This document shows, one piece after another, positions 24,953 to 34,032 of a stretch of 64,000 nucleotides of DNA. Source of the DNA: Cecembia calidifontis (lineage in GTDB: Bacteria > Bacteroidota > Bacteroidia > Cytophagales > Cyclobacteriaceae); NCBI RefSeq assembly GCF_004216715.1, contig NZ_SGXG01000001.1:4138501-4202500 (forward strand), read 5' to 3'. The notes under the pieces are model-generated. The model did not search any database. It saw nothing but the letters and a program-made list of their open reading frames with translations, and had not been told where the DNA came from. The position numbers and the translations under genes were made by a program. Each line of letters opens with the position of its first letter. Within the stretch, counting starts at the first letter, position 1.

Positions 24953-26059
24953 TTGTTAAATTTTAACAATCAAACAGCAATTCCTTTGCAAACCTGCGTC
25001 ATAAAAATCGGATCCAATGTGATCACTCAAGAGTCTGGAATGCCTGATTTTTTAAGGATAAAGTCGCTTTGCGTGCAGGTTGCCTCATTAAAAAATAAAG
25101 GAATAAGGGTAATTTTGGTCACATCAGGAGCAGTTGCCTTTGGAAGAAAAAACTTAAAATTACCGGAAAAGACCAATCCAGTACTCAAAAAGCAAATTTG
25201 GGCAGCCAATGGGCAAATTGCCCTGATTAACACCTATCAAAACCTGTTTGCTGATTTAGGCTTTGCCATTGCCCAGATTTTAGTCACTAAAGAGGATTTC
25301 AGGGACAGAAAGCATTACCTCAACATGAAAAATTGTATAGAGGGATTGCTTTCTCAGGGAATAATTCCTGTAATCAATGAAAATGATACAGTGGCTATCA
25401 CAGAATTGATGTTTACTGACAATGATGAATTGGCCAGCCTTACTGCTGCCATGATCAATGCAGATACCCTCATTTTGTTGACCAATGTAGACGGCATCTA
25501 CACAGGACCTCCGGATCATCCTGATTCGGAACTTATTCATCATGTTGACTCAAAATCACTGGATTTATCCCAATATATTCAGGCAGGAAAATCTTCTTTT
25601 GGAAGAGGGGGTATGTTAACCAAATTGAATATGGCAAAAAAATCTGCCAACTTAGGGATTCGGGTATTTATTGCCAATGGTAAAAAAGAAGGGGTTTTAG
25701 ATGACATCCTGGATGGAAATGCCATTTGTACCCACTTTGAACCTTCTCCTGTCAAGCATAGCCCAAAAAAATGGTTGGCCCATGGGGAACAATACTATAA
25801 AGGGGAAATCAAGATCAACGAAGGAGCAAAAAAAGCATTGTTTTCCCAAAAGATCAGCAGCCTTCTCCCCGTGGGAGTCATTTCATTTTCGGGCGATTTT
25901 GAAAAAGGTGATATTCTAAGGATTATAGATGAGGCCGGTAACCGCATCGGCCTTGGAAGAGCAGAATATGGCATCAAATCATTGACAGAAAAAATCGGCT
26001 TAAAAAACCAGAAACCTATTATCCATTACGATTACCTTTATCTTTTTACCCATGATTGA
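24953..26059 (+). CDS. proB: Glutamate 5-kinase
   Basis: The first enzyme of proline synthesis, phosphorylating the glutamate gamma-carboxyl. The amino-acid kinase domain (VIKIGSNV, TSGAVAFGR, INENDTVA, FGRGGMLTK) is followed by a C-terminal PUA domain (about 270-360). No ATG fits the start. TTG 24953 has AAAGG 6 nt upstream. TTG 24986 would give the shorter N-terminus typical of the family, and TTG 24899 is also open. The end overlaps proA by 8 bp. The start remains uncertain; the function is clear. Confidence 0.92.
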   Translation: MLNFNNQTAIPLQTCVIKIGSNVITQESGMPDFLRIKSLCVQVASLKNKGIRVILVTSGAVAFGRKNLKLPEKTNPVLKKQIWAANGQIALINTYQNLFADLGFAIAQILVTKEDFRDRKHYLNMKNCIEGLLSQGIIPVINENDTVAITELMFTDNDELASLTAAMINADTLILLTNVDGIYTGPPDHPDSELIHHVDSKSLDLSQYIQAGKSSFGRGGMLTKLNMAKKSANLGIRVFIANGKKEGVLDDILDGNAICTHFEPSPVKHSPKKWLAHGEQYYKGEIKINEGAKKALFSQKISSLLPVGVISFSGDFEKGDILRIIDEAGNRIGLGRAEYGIKSLTEKIGLKNQKPIIHYDYLYLFTHD

Positions 26060-27293
26060 TTTTGAAATAATTTTTAAAGCAATAAAAAACGCTGCCAGGA
26101 AATTGAACCAAGTGACCGAAAAGCAAATCCAGGGCACTTTGGATGATTTGGTTATACTTAGTAAAAAAGCTATTCCTGATATATTGGATGCCAATAAGGA
26201 AGACCTTGCCAAAATGGATCCCAAAGATCCAAAATATGACAGGTTATTGTTGACAGAAGAGAGAATCCTTGCCATTTTGAAAGAGGTAATTCAGGTAAAA
26301 AACCTACCAAGTCCTTTGGGACTTGAATTGGAAAAAAGATCCCTTGATAATGGACTGGAACTTCGAAAAATCACTGTGCCACTTGGTGTTTTAGGTATTA
26401 TTTATGAAGCCCGGCCTAACGTAACCTATGATGTATTTTGTCTTGCGCTAAAGTCCGGAAATGCCCTGGTCCTCAAAGGTGGTTCAGATGCAGATCACTC
26501 CAATAGGGCCATCATGAAAGTGATCCATGAGTCCTTGGAGCAAAATGGAATTCCCACCGATGCCTATAAGTTACTTCCACCTGACAGAAAAGCCGCACAG
26601 GCTTTAATGGAAGCTGTGGGATATGTAGATGTAATCATACCTAGAGGAAGTCAGGGATTGATTGATTTCGTCCGCTCTAACTCCAAAGTTCCGGTCATTG
26701 AAACAGGTGCAGGAATAGTACATACTTATTTTGATGAAACAGCAGATTTGGAAAAAGGAAAATCGATCATCCTCAATGCCAAGACCCGAAGACCAAGTGT
26801 ATGCAATAGCTTGGATTGCTTGATTATCCACGAAAGCCGTTTGGATGATTCGCCCCTACTTGTCCAACCCCTGTTGGAAAAAGAGGTTATCCTATTTGCA
26901 GACAATAAAGCTTTCAATGCACTTCCCTCCCACCCTTTGATACAAAAAGCCTCACCTGAACACTTTGGAACTGAGTTCCTGTCCTTGAAAATGGCGATCC
27001 GAACAGTAGAAAACTTGGACCAAGCTTTGGATCACATTGCTAAATACAGCTCGCATCATAGTGAAGCTATCATTTCCGAGAGCCCATTGAATATCGAAAG
27101 GTTTTTGAATGAAGTGGATGCCGCTGCTGTTTATGCCAATGCATCAACGGCGTTTACAGATGGCAATCAATTTGGCTTAGGGGCAGAGATTGGAATCAGC
27201 ACACAAAAATTACATGCCAGAGGTCCAATGGCCTTGAAAGAACTGACCTCTTATAAGTGGGTGATAAAGGGTAATGGCCAAATAAGGGTCTGA
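26052..27293 (+). CDS. proA: Glutamate-5-semialdehyde dehydrogenase (gamma-glutamyl phosphate reductase)
   Basis: A 413-residue NADPH-dependent enzyme converting glutamyl-5-phosphate to the semialdehyde, the second step of proline synthesis. The catalytic Cys lies in RRPSVCNSLDCLI, and the nucleotide-binding region includes IIYEARPNVT and VLKGGSDADHSN. It overlaps proB by 8 bp, so the two are translationally coupled. The stop abuts the convergent gene's stop with no terminator between. Confidence 0.95.
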   Translation: MIDFEIIFKAIKNAARKLNQVTEKQIQGTLDDLVILSKKAIPDILDANKEDLAKMDPKDPKYDRLLLTEERILAILKEVIQVKNLPSPLGLELEKRSLDNGLELRKITVPLGVLGIIYEARPNVTYDVFCLALKSGNALVLKGGSDADHSNRAIMKVIHESLEQNGIPTDAYKLLPPDRKAAQALMEAVGYVDVIIPRGSQGLIDFVRSNSKVPVIETGAGIVHTYFDETADLEKGKSIILNAKTRRPSVCNSLDCLIIHESRLDDSPLLVQPLLEKEVILFADNKAFNALPSHPLIQKASPEHFGTEFLSLKMAIRTVENLDQALDHIAKYSSHHSEAIISESPLNIERFLNEVDAAAVYANASTAFTDGNQFGLGAEIGISTQKLHARGPMALKELTSYKWVIKGNGQIRV

Positions 27294-27806
27294 TTAAAAT
27301 GTATAGCCGAAAGAGAGGTGTGGCATCCAAAAAATATCAGATCCACCATTTGTATAGATATTTATATAAGGAGAAAAACCTGCTCTAAAATTAAAACCTC
27401 CTTTAAGAGGCTGATATCTATATCCAATATTTAAAATGGGAGCCCCTACTCTAAAGCCTTCTTCAAAATGTTGATCTGGATTAATTGGCTCCTCATATAC
27501 CATTGTTTCATATCCTATTCTAGCTCCAATTCCAAGATCAAGATATTTACCATTCTTCCCTAGTAGGTAATTGCCAATCACCGGTATGCTTACCAAAGAG
27601 GAATTGTTCCATTGGAAATAACCTATTCCAGTTCTGATTCCAAAACCTTCAGGATTTTTCCCAAACCGGTAATCAAAATTGATAGAAGCCAGTCCACCTG
27701 CCCCCAAGAATTCTCCATAAATCGTCTTTCTCTTAAAAGCCTCCTGTCCGTAACTGGTATTGAGAAAAAGAATTGTAGCCAGCAATGGCACAACAAAGAA
27801 TCTCAT
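27294..27806 (-). CDS. Small outer-membrane beta-barrel-like protein
   Basis: A 170-residue protein with a signal peptide (MRFFVVPLLATILFLNTSYG). The mature part has alternating strands rich in Gly and aromatics and ends in FGYTF, a C-terminal Phe typical of outer-membrane barrels. About eight strands fit an OmpA-like or OmpW-like small barrel. No family is recognised beyond that. It is the last gene of a minus-strand run but has its own 60-nt upstream gap. Confidence 0.7.
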   Translation of the reverse strand: MRFFVVPLLATILFLNTSYGQEAFKRKTIYGEFLGAGGLASINFDYRFGKNPEGFGIRTGIGYFQWNNSSLVSIPVIGNYLLGKNGKYLDLGIGARIGYETMVYEEPINPDQHFEEGFRVGAPILNIGYRYQPLKGGFNFRAGFSPYINIYTNGGSDIFWMPHLSFGYTF

Positions 27807-27871
27807 AAAAATTATTTTTTGGTTAGATCAAAAATAAAGAAAACAAAAACAAAAACTAACCTTTCTGTTTA

Positions 27872-28234
27872 TTATTTCTTCGCAGCAAACTTCACCAATT
27901 CACCTAAGGGCAGGTAATCCAAAGTTTTTTCATGAGTTGCTTCCAATACTACCAAAGGAGCCACACCGGCCTGATAAGCTTCCATCCATCTACTGGCGCA
28001 TAGACACCACTTATCCCCTGGCTTAAGGCCTGGAAATGCATACTCTGGCCTTGGGGTAATCAGATCATTTCCCCTACTGAGACTGAATTCCAAAAATTCA
28101 TCCGTCATCACTGCACATACCGTATGAGTCCCTAAATCATCCGGACCTGTTTCACAACAACCATTTCTGTAGAAACCAGTCATGGGAGCTGTGCTACAGG
28201 GAATCAAATTTTCTCCAAACACATTTTTTGCCAT
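27872..28234 (-). CDS. DUF2237 family protein
   Basis: A 120-residue protein matching the DUF2237 pattern: GCCETGPDDLGTHTVCAVMT, EFLEFSLSRGNDLITPRPEY, FPGLKPGDKWCLC and RWMEA. The cysteines could bind metal or be redox active. The biochemical role is unknown. No signal peptide. Seven nt separate it from the DoxX-type gene, so they are probably in one unit with the two membrane genes upstream. Confidence 0.88.
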   Translation of the reverse strand: MAKNVFGENLIPCSTAPMTGFYRNGCCETGPDDLGTHTVCAVMTDEFLEFSLSRGNDLITPRPEYAFPGLKPGDKWCLCASRWMEAYQAGVAPLVVLEATHEKTLDYLPLGELVKFAAKK

Positions 28235-28241
28235 TATTTCT

Positions 28242-28601
28242 TTATTTTGTAAACAACCATGCCCACAATATGAGAATTGGGTGGATAATCACTAACCGGA
28301 CCCAGGCCACCCATTCCGGTACACAGAGTCCCCCATCCACGCAACTCCCAATTTGTACGAAATATACATGAGAGGGAATGAATAAAACCAACAAAATAAT
28401 AATTCCCCAGGCTGAGGTTTTTGTAAATATGAGCCCAGCACCCAAGATTATTTCCAAAATGCCAGAAGAATAATTGATGAAACCATGGAAAGGAAGGTAA
28501 TCAGGAATCAAGGGATAATAGAACTGTGGATTGATAAAGTGATTTATCCCTGCCACTATAAAGAATACCGCTAAAACCAATTTCAATAGATTTTTTTTCA
28601 T
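28242..28601 (-). CDS. DoxX-like membrane protein
   Basis: 119 residues from ATG 28601. Four membrane helices are visible, with the DoxX-type start VLAVFFIVAGINHFINPQFY. Members of the group associate with redox processes or terminal oxidases, but most are uncharacterised. The start overlaps the stop of the upstream gene by 4 bp. An upstream frame extension inside that gene is not used. Confidence 0.78.
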   Translation of the reverse strand: MKKNLLKLVLAVFFIVAGINHFINPQFYYPLIPDYLPFHGFINYSSGILEIILGAGLIFTKTSAWGIIILLVLFIPSHVYFVQIGSCVDGGLCVPEWVAWVRLVIIHPILILWAWLFTK

Positions 28602-28981
28602 TTTAGTGCCCATTTGGTCTGACAATGAACATTTTTTAAAATAATAAAAAAAGGAATCCACCATATCAGATCATTGCTTATGAGGGTATAAGCAAAACTT
28701 AGGGGTACATTTCCCATAAGGTAATTGTAAAGAAAGCCAATTGGTCCAAATATTTTCCCCAAGAAACCAACAGCAACAATGGGCCAATGCTTTAGTGGAT
28801 CAAAACTTGCCCACCAATATCCCAAACCATAAACCCCTATGACCATGCCCATGCCCTGCCAAACCATGGGGTGATTGATAGGGTCCATGCCTGTCAAGAA
28901 AAAGAATTGCTGAGGGAAAAGCACCACCCATGCACCCCATAACAAATTATAGATCGCTGCCAACCTTAGTGTTAATTTCAT
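28598..28981 (-). CDS. Four-helix membrane protein, unknown
   Basis: A 127-residue integral membrane protein (about four helices) with LRLAAIYNLLWGAWVVLFPQ at the start and GLGYWWASFDP in the middle. It resembles small Bacteroidetes membrane proteins found beside DoxX-type genes. Translationally coupled with the downstream DoxX-like gene. Function unknown. Confidence 0.7.
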   Translation of the reverse strand: MKLTLRLAAIYNLLWGAWVVLFPQQFFFLTGMDPINHPMVWQGMGMVIGVYGLGYWWASFDPLKHWPIVAVGFLGKIFGPIGFLYNYLMGNVPLSFAYTLISNDLIWWIPFFIILKNVHCQTKWALK

Positions 28982-29049
28982 GCCAGTATAACACCTTTTG
29001 CAACCATTGGTTTAATAATGAATTGGTAACAATATGCTAATCCTTATTT

Positions 29050-29057
29050 TAACTTTG
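29050..29057 (+). promoter_or_regulatory. -7 box TAACTTTG of the alkaline phosphatase gene
   Basis: An exact TAnnTTTG match 58 nt before the start codon. The nearest TTG is 24 nt upstream, slightly too far. Confidence 0.4.
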
Positions 29058-29115
29058 AAGAAATTGAAGCCCTTAAATTGGGCATCTTATTTCAAGCAAC
29101 TACAACAAAATAAAT

Positions 29116-30516
29116 ATGAAAAGACGGGATTTCTTTAAAAATGGGTTATTGACAACCTTAGGATTGGGAGCATTTGGCTCATATCCAGCATTGGCTACTC
29201 ATCAAAAAAATATCGGTGTTGCCAAAAATATCATCTTTTTGGTCAGTGACGGAATGAGTTCAGGGACAATGAATATGGCTGATATCCTCATGCGGCACAA
29301 ATATGGGAAACCCTCTACATGGATCAATCTCTATGAAACCAATATGGTAAAAAGGGCACTGATGGATACTGCTTCCGCCAATTCATTCATTACTGATTCG
29401 GCAGCAGCAGGATCTGCCTGGGGTGGAGGCATGAGGGTTAGAAATGGCGCGCTCAATATTGGACCCAAGGGAGAACGTCCTGTCCCGATATTGCAAAAAT
29501 TCAAGTCCATGGGCAAAGCAGTCGGATGCGTGACGAGTGTTCAGATCACACATGCTACTCCCGCTTCCTTTTGTGTTAATAATGGCAGTAGAAATGCCAT
29601 GCCTGAGATTGCGGAAGACTATTTGAAGTTGAGATTTGACGTCATGCTAGGTGGAGGTGCCAATTATTTCAGCCCTGAAAAAAGAGCAGACCAAAGGGAT
29701 CTTTTTGAAGCTTATAGACAAACGGGGTTTGATTTGGTTAGGAATTCAGAAGAATTAAAGAAAACTAAAGGCGACAAACCCATCATGGGAATTTTTGCCG
29801 AGGAAGGTCTACCCTATGCCATCGACCGGATCAATGATGCCAATTTAAGGCAAACCGTTCCCTCTTTGGCGGAAATGACCCAAAAGGCAATAGAGCTATT
29901 GAGCAAAAACCCTAATGGGTTTGTCATGCAGGTAGAAGGAGGCAAAGTGGACTGGGCTGCACATGGGAATGATGCCCCCGCCCTACTCTATGACCAGTTG
30001 GATTTCGACGAGTCTGTCAAAGTGGCCATGGATTTTGCCCAAAATAATAAAGACACCCTGGTCATAATTACTACTGACCATGGTAATTCCAACCCTGGTC
30101 TCTTTTACGGAAATCAGGCAAATAAAAATTTTGAGCGCCTCTATGAAACCAAAGCTTCCAATGAATGGATTTTAAACCAGATCAATCCTGATTTTAGTGC
30201 AGAAAAAGTCAGGGAGATTTTTATGGAATACCAACAAATACCCCTAAAAAAAGAAGAAGCTGAAGTTATTTTGGAATCTTACAAAGTAGGAGCTGATGGA
30301 CTTTATAACCCTGCCAATCTTCCGTTTCATCAATTGGCAAGAATGCAGTCAGTTTATACCTCTGTACAATGGGCAGGAACCAACCATTCTGCTGACCATG
30401 TAGAATTGGCCATGTTTGGACCTGGAAGTGAAAAATTGACCGGTTTTGTCCGCAATTTTGAATTGCATAATTTCATGTTGGAGGCTTGTGGAGCTGAGAG
30501 GGGGCTTTTTGTCTAA
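29116..30516 (+). CDS. Alkaline phosphatase (PhoA family)
   Basis: A 466-residue periplasmic phosphomonoesterase. The N-terminus MKRRDFFKNGLLTTLGLGAF looks like a Tat signal (RR then hydrophobic). The active site includes LVSDGMSSG (metal Asp), TDSAAAGSAWGGG with nucleophile Ser95, TTDHGNSN and GTNHSADHVEL (metal His). It hydrolyses phosphate esters with Zn/Mg. The TAACTTTG box lies upstream; no Pho-box-like repeat is evident. Confidence 0.92.
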   Translation: MKRRDFFKNGLLTTLGLGAFGSYPALATHQKNIGVAKNIIFLVSDGMSSGTMNMADILMRHKYGKPSTWINLYETNMVKRALMDTASANSFITDSAAAGSAWGGGMRVRNGALNIGPKGERPVPILQKFKSMGKAVGCVTSVQITHATPASFCVNNGSRNAMPEIAEDYLKLRFDVMLGGGANYFSPEKRADQRDLFEAYRQTGFDLVRNSEELKKTKGDKPIMGIFAEEGLPYAIDRINDANLRQTVPSLAEMTQKAIELLSKNPNGFVMQVEGGKVDWAAHGNDAPALLYDQLDFDESVKVAMDFAQNNKDTLVIITTDHGNSNPGLFYGNQANKNFERLYETKASNEWILNQINPDFSAEKVREIFMEYQQIPLKKEEAEVILESYKVGADGLYNPANLPFHQLARMQSVYTSVQWAGTNHSADHVELAMFGPGSEKLTGFVRNFELHNFMLEACGAERGLFV

Positions 30517-30559
30517 ATATTGGTCGGCAACAAAATATAATAGATTTTACCTTTAAAAG

Positions 30560-30587
30560 AATCAGGTAGCAATCATGCTACCTGATT
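30560..30587. terminator. Convergent terminator
   Basis: An 11-bp perfect stem AATCAGGTAGC/GCTACCTGATT with a 6-nt loop, between the phosphatase and the convergent DUF983 gene. Confidence 0.7.
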
Positions 30588-30994
30588 CCATTTTGACTAG
30601 ACTTTACCTTTTCGGGATCATATTTCAGTTTCCCAAGCCAGTAAAGGTATAATACTTTCGAATACCTCAACATAAGAGGCAAAAGCAAGGCATTACTGAT
30701 GATGATAGTAATCAAATAGGTCGATAATGGCGCGTGATCTACCAAAACATTGATTGCAGTAAAAACTGTAACCATCAAGGCAACTGAAAACGCGTAAGAA
30801 ATGTACATCGCTCCATAAAAAAAATCAGGTTCCGGGGTCAGCACAGCATTGCAATTGGGACATTTATGGTTTACTTCTGTCAGTTTCCTGTAGCTAAATA
30901 TCCCTGTAGGGAATATGCTTCCTTCTCGGCACCGTGGACACTTACCTTGGAGCATAGCTGCCCCTAAACTTTTGTTCTTCATACTTTTCAACAA
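30578..30994 (-). CDS. DUF983 family membrane protein
   Basis: A 138-residue protein with a zinc-ribbon-like CPRCREG and CPNCNAV pair followed by two membrane helices, the defining layout of DUF983. The start may be 30994 or the Met at 30982. Function unknown; related proteins are short cytoplasmic-membrane proteins near cytochrome oxidase genes in some bacteria. The gene's 3' end overlaps the terminator stem. Confidence 0.86.
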   Translation of the reverse strand: MLKSMKNKSLGAAMLQGKCPRCREGSIFPTGIFSYRKLTEVNHKCPNCNAVLTPEPDFFYGAMYISYAFSVALMVTVFTAINVLVDHAPLSTYLITIIISNALLLPLMLRYSKVLYLYWLGKLKYDPEKVKSSQNGIR

Positions 30995-31029
30995 ACAATA
31001 CGCTAAAATACGGATAATTTTTATCTAAT

Positions 31030-31047
31030 TAGTGATCAAAATCACTA
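31030..31047. promoter_or_regulatory. CRP/FNR-like palindrome
   Basis: TAGTGAT-CAAA-ATCACTA, a perfect 7-bp inverted repeat resembling CRP-family sites. It lies 36 nt from the DUF983 start in the divergent region. Confidence 0.35.
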
Positions 31048-31232
31048 TTGAAGACCCAATTGTTCTTTCTTTTTTTGAACTTTTGGGAAGGGAAAAACCG
31101 CATTTTTCTCTAATTTAAACCATGTCGAAAACCAATTTTACATAAAAGAAGCCCCCTAATTTTTATCATTTGTTTAGTCATAGAAACCAGGCCAGCATAA
31201 ATAAATCACCAAAATTTGTATAATTTTGGATC

Positions 31233-31619
31233 ATGTTGGTAAGACTGAAAAGAAGTATACTTTCAAGGCTTGTAATATTCACTTTGCTGTTCAACTTTAT
31301 CAATCTCACAGCAAATTTTTATCATGCTTCGGTAATGGATTCTACGCTTTTACCTCATCATGACCCTATAGATTCTCTGGCAGAACTGGTTTTGGAATTT
31401 GTTTTGGACATGGATGAAGAAACCATTCCTGACACTGATATACCTCATGAGAAAAAGAAAATTTCAGACATAAAATTAAACCTTCCTTCTAAGATCTCTA
31501 CTTGTTTAAAAAAAAATAATTATAGCCTATCTGCTTATTCTGAGTACTATTCCAAACTTTTTAAATCCTTGGAAATGGATGTAAACGCCCCTCCCCCGCG
31601 TTTAATCCAAATACTTTAA
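31233..31619 (+). CDS. Small secreted-type protein, unknown
   Basis: 128 residues with an N-terminal hydrophobic segment (VIFTLLFNFINLTANFY) that could be a signal or anchor. Next comes an acidic stretch (VLDMDEETIPDTDIPHE) and a polar C-terminus with PPPRLIQIL. No family is recognised. It is followed by 250 nt of AT-rich DNA with a perfect palindrome and then a larger unknown gene, and the two may be regulated together. Only position links them. Confidence 0.6.
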   Translation: MLVRLKRSILSRLVIFTLLFNFINLTANFYHASVMDSTLLPHHDPIDSLAELVLEFVLDMDEETIPDTDIPHEKKKISDIKLNLPSKISTCLKKNNYSLSAYSEYYSKLFKSLEMDVNAPPPRLIQIL

Positions 31620-31649
31620 GCTCTTTATCTTAATTTTCATTATAATTAT

Positions 31650-31672
31650 AAAATATTGATTATCAATATTTT
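31650..31672. promoter_or_regulatory. Perfect 23-bp palindrome, possible operator
   Basis: AAAATATTGAT-T-ATCAATATTTT has 11-bp arms with one central base. Its 7-1-7 core (TATTGAT-T-ATCAATA) has the geometry of Fur-family operators. It lies about 200 nt upstream of the gene at 31870 and downstream of the gene at 31233. Confidence 0.4.
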
Positions 31673-31869
31673 AAATAGACTATTCGTGAGTTAAGATTTA
31701 GTCTTATAATGGGATTATTCTTTGACTTAATTCTCCTGTCTTTAAGAACAAATAGATTTTGGAGCGATTTGGTGTAACAATCCTGAAAAAAAGAAAGTAA
31801 TAATCTTCAAAAAATTCTCATGGTCTTTATCTGACTAGGGTGAATCTGAAAATAAAAATATCCTTCAAA

Positions 31870-32763
31870 ATGAAAATAACTAGAATTTGGACAGTTCTCC
31901 TCCTTATTTCAATTGGGATCGAGGCACATGCCCAAGATGAGATTGATAGTTTGAAAATAGAAAGGGCAATTTTAGACAGTTTGTTTCTTCAGGAATTTGA
32001 GGAAGCGAAACCTAACCAAAAACCAAAAGTCCTACATGCCGAGCCTTTGTACATTGACTTAATCAGGGATCTTGGTGCCAGAAAAGGAGAAAAAGAATGG
32101 AATATAGGTTTTGGCATGTTTGACAAAAGGGATTTTGATAAATATGAAGCTTTGGTGGAATATGAATGGGCACCTGTTGACCGGCTTGGTTTTGAGATTG
32201 AAGTTCCTGTAACTTTATACAGTACCCGTGGAAGTCTGCCGAGTGATCTTGAAAGACCCTCCAATAGAGTAGAATCCCTCAAAATGGCTACTCAATGGTC
32301 TTTCTTGGTATCAGAAAAAGCAAAAACAACCTTGGCCTTGGGTTATATCCACGAATTCGAATTTGTGGACCTGAATAAACTGGGAAAAGGGGATCTTTTT
32401 AAAGGAAATATCTATAATCCATTCTTTGTCGCAGCCAAGCGATGGGGTATGAATTACCATACCCTTGTCTATACAGGTCCAAGAATTGAAAAAGAATTTA
32501 ATCAGCGCAGGGAGTTAACCTATGAAATCCACACCAATTTTCACTATATGATCACGGGAACGAGAAACTTTATCGGTGTAGAAATCAATAAAGAAATCTA
32601 TCATGGCAAATTGGAAACCGTTCTGAGGCCGCAGATGCGCGTTGGATTGGCTGAAAATCTGATGATAGGAATTGTTACTGGTATCCCAATCAATAGAGAA
32701 AGGGAAAGTTTAAGCTCTTTTGTGAGGATCATCTATGAACCTGGATTTAGAACATTCCATTAA
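31870..32763 (+). CDS. Exported HAEPLYIDLIRDLGARKGE-type protein
   Basis: 297 residues from ATG 31870, whose signal peptide ends EAHA/QD. An upstream frame from 31840 is not needed. The segment HAEPLYIDLIRDLGARKGE followed by KEWNIGFG is a hallmark I remember from Bacteroidetes envelope proteins of unknown role. The remainder alternates strands with aromatic residues (FEIEVPVTLYST, LALGYIHEFEF) and ends RTFH, so an outer-membrane barrel is likely. It stands alone downstream of a palindrome. Confidence 0.68.
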   Translation: MKITRIWTVLLLISIGIEAHAQDEIDSLKIERAILDSLFLQEFEEAKPNQKPKVLHAEPLYIDLIRDLGARKGEKEWNIGFGMFDKRDFDKYEALVEYEWAPVDRLGFEIEVPVTLYSTRGSLPSDLERPSNRVESLKMATQWSFLVSEKAKTTLALGYIHEFEFVDLNKLGKGDLFKGNIYNPFFVAAKRWGMNYHTLVYTGPRIEKEFNQRRELTYEIHTNFHYMITGTRNFIGVEINKEIYHGKLETVLRPQMRVGLAENLMIGIVTGIPINRERESLSSFVRIIYEPGFRTFH

Positions 32764-32790
32764 AATAGAGCAATAAGTAGGACACTTTTT

Positions 32791-33030
32791 TTAAAACTGC
32801 TTGGGAACTATTCCTCTTCCTTCTAAGCCAATTATTTCCTCAAGTTCATAGTCTTTTCCTTTCCCCCATCTTAATAGTTCTTCCATGGTATAAACCTCGG
32901 TGGTATCAACATCCCTAACTTTAAAATTATCGGATGAAAGTCTTGCCAGAATTTCCAATCTTCTCTTTTCACCCTGATTGGTGAATTCATAAAATCTACC
33001 AACTCGCAAATTATCCAAAGCTATTGCCAT
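32791..33030 (-). CDS. Small hypothetical protein
   Basis: 79 residues, cytosolic, with a possible SH3-like beta core (LRVGRFYEFTNQGEKRRLEI). No family is recognised. It lies 3 nt downstream of the cytochrome-like gene and is likely the last gene of that unit. Confidence 0.6.
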   Translation of the reverse strand: MAIALDNLRVGRFYEFTNQGEKRRLEILARLSSDNFKVRDVDTTEVYTMEELLRWGKGKDYELEEIIGLEGRGIVPKQF

Positions 33031-33033
33031 AAA

Positions 33034-33474
33034 TTAAGAGGCTTCTTTGTTCAATAAATTAATTCTTTTGATAGGTCCCGGACAGTATTGCTGATGACAA
33101 CCCAAACAGGTCTGAATTACCATTTTGAAATTATCCTGCAACAAAGCTTTAGGGCTTTCTTCCAACATTTTTAAACTTTCCAAATAGGCTGAACCCATAA
33201 GCTCAAAAGTCGCAGTCTTCACTTGTGGATTGGTTGGCCTAGCATGCAATAGTTCTGAATGCTTTTTCAAATATGCCTTAATTTCATCCCCTCTTTCGAT
33301 GCTGTATTTGATTTCCTCCATGTCTGAAAACATTTCACGCATCAAGAGGGCCAAAGGTGCATCTTCATTTGGAAATCTGTTTGCCATTTTGACCTCGGAT
33401 TCGGTCTTTTGGCTACAGCCACTCCACCCTATCAAAGTCAAAAAAACAAGAATCCGTAAAAGGGGTTTACGCAT
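33034..33474 (-). CDS. Cytochrome c-like lipoprotein (single CxxCH)
   Basis: A 146-residue protein with a lipoprotein signal (lipobox GWSGC) and a single C-terminal heme motif CLGCH (about residues 122-126) preceded by helices. The layout (heme near the C-terminus, helical bundle) resembles cytochrome c' or b562-type bundles. It probably carries heme in the periplasm. It overlaps the upstream DUF4920 gene by 8 bp, which argues for one operon. The electron partner is not evident. Confidence 0.75.
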   Translation of the reverse strand: MRKPLLRILVFLTLIGWSGCSQKTESEVKMANRFPNEDAPLALLMREMFSDMEEIKYSIERGDEIKAYLKKHSELLHARPTNPQVKTATFELMGSAYLESLKMLEESPKALLQDNFKMVIQTCLGCHQQYCPGPIKRINLLNKEAS

Positions 33475-33970
33475 TTTCCTGAATGATCACACCAATTGCC
33501 TCAAATGCATATTCCTGCTTGGGAGAAGTAATGGCATCTATTTCCTCCTGAGATTTTCCTGCATCCTCAGCATAATGCTTCAAAGTAGCTACATCTGTGA
33601 CTTTTTTGGTGGCTACTCCTTCTATAATTACAGGATAACCCTGAGAGTTTTTAGGAACAAAAAATCCATAGTCCTTGAAAGTTACCCTCATAGTTTGGCC
33701 ATTTGGCAGGTCAATGGTCATCCAGCAGCCCTTCATGGAACAAACCTCCTTGATTTCTCCTTTAACTTTTCCGGTAAATTCTTCTGACTCCTCTAGAGCT
33801 GAAACCAATTGATGCAAAGAAACAAAATCTGAATCATTGATTTCCTCTCCAAATTTACCGGTAGGTAGCGCGGCTTTATCTGCTGACTCACTAGACTTAT
33901 CTGATTGATTTCCGGAACAAGCTGCTAAAACCAGAACAGAACACAGGCTGAAAATGAATAAATTTCTCAT
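33467..33970 (-). CDS. DUF4920 family lipoprotein
   Basis: 167 residues from ATG 33970 (MRNLFIFSLCSVLVLAACSG, lipobox Cys). It matches DUF4920: FTGKVKGEIKEVCSMKGCWM, the MRVTFKDYGFFVPK segment and VIIEGVATKKVT. CxxxGCW could bind metal, and the OB-like fold resembles DUF4920 proteins of Bacteroidetes. Function unknown. The upstream extension to 34021 is not used. Overlaps the cytochrome-like gene by 8 bp. Confidence 0.86.
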   Translation of the reverse strand: MRNLFIFSLCSVLVLAACSGNQSDKSSESADKAALPTGKFGEEINDSDFVSLHQLVSALEESEEFTGKVKGEIKEVCSMKGCWMTIDLPNGQTMRVTFKDYGFFVPKNSQGYPVIIEGVATKKVTDVATLKHYAEDAGKSQEEIDAITSPKQEYAFEAIGVIIQENA

Positions 33971-34032
33971 AGTAGGTTTTTTTTCAAAACTAATCAGAAT
34001 GGAACTCTTCTCCAAAACCACCTGAAATACTG

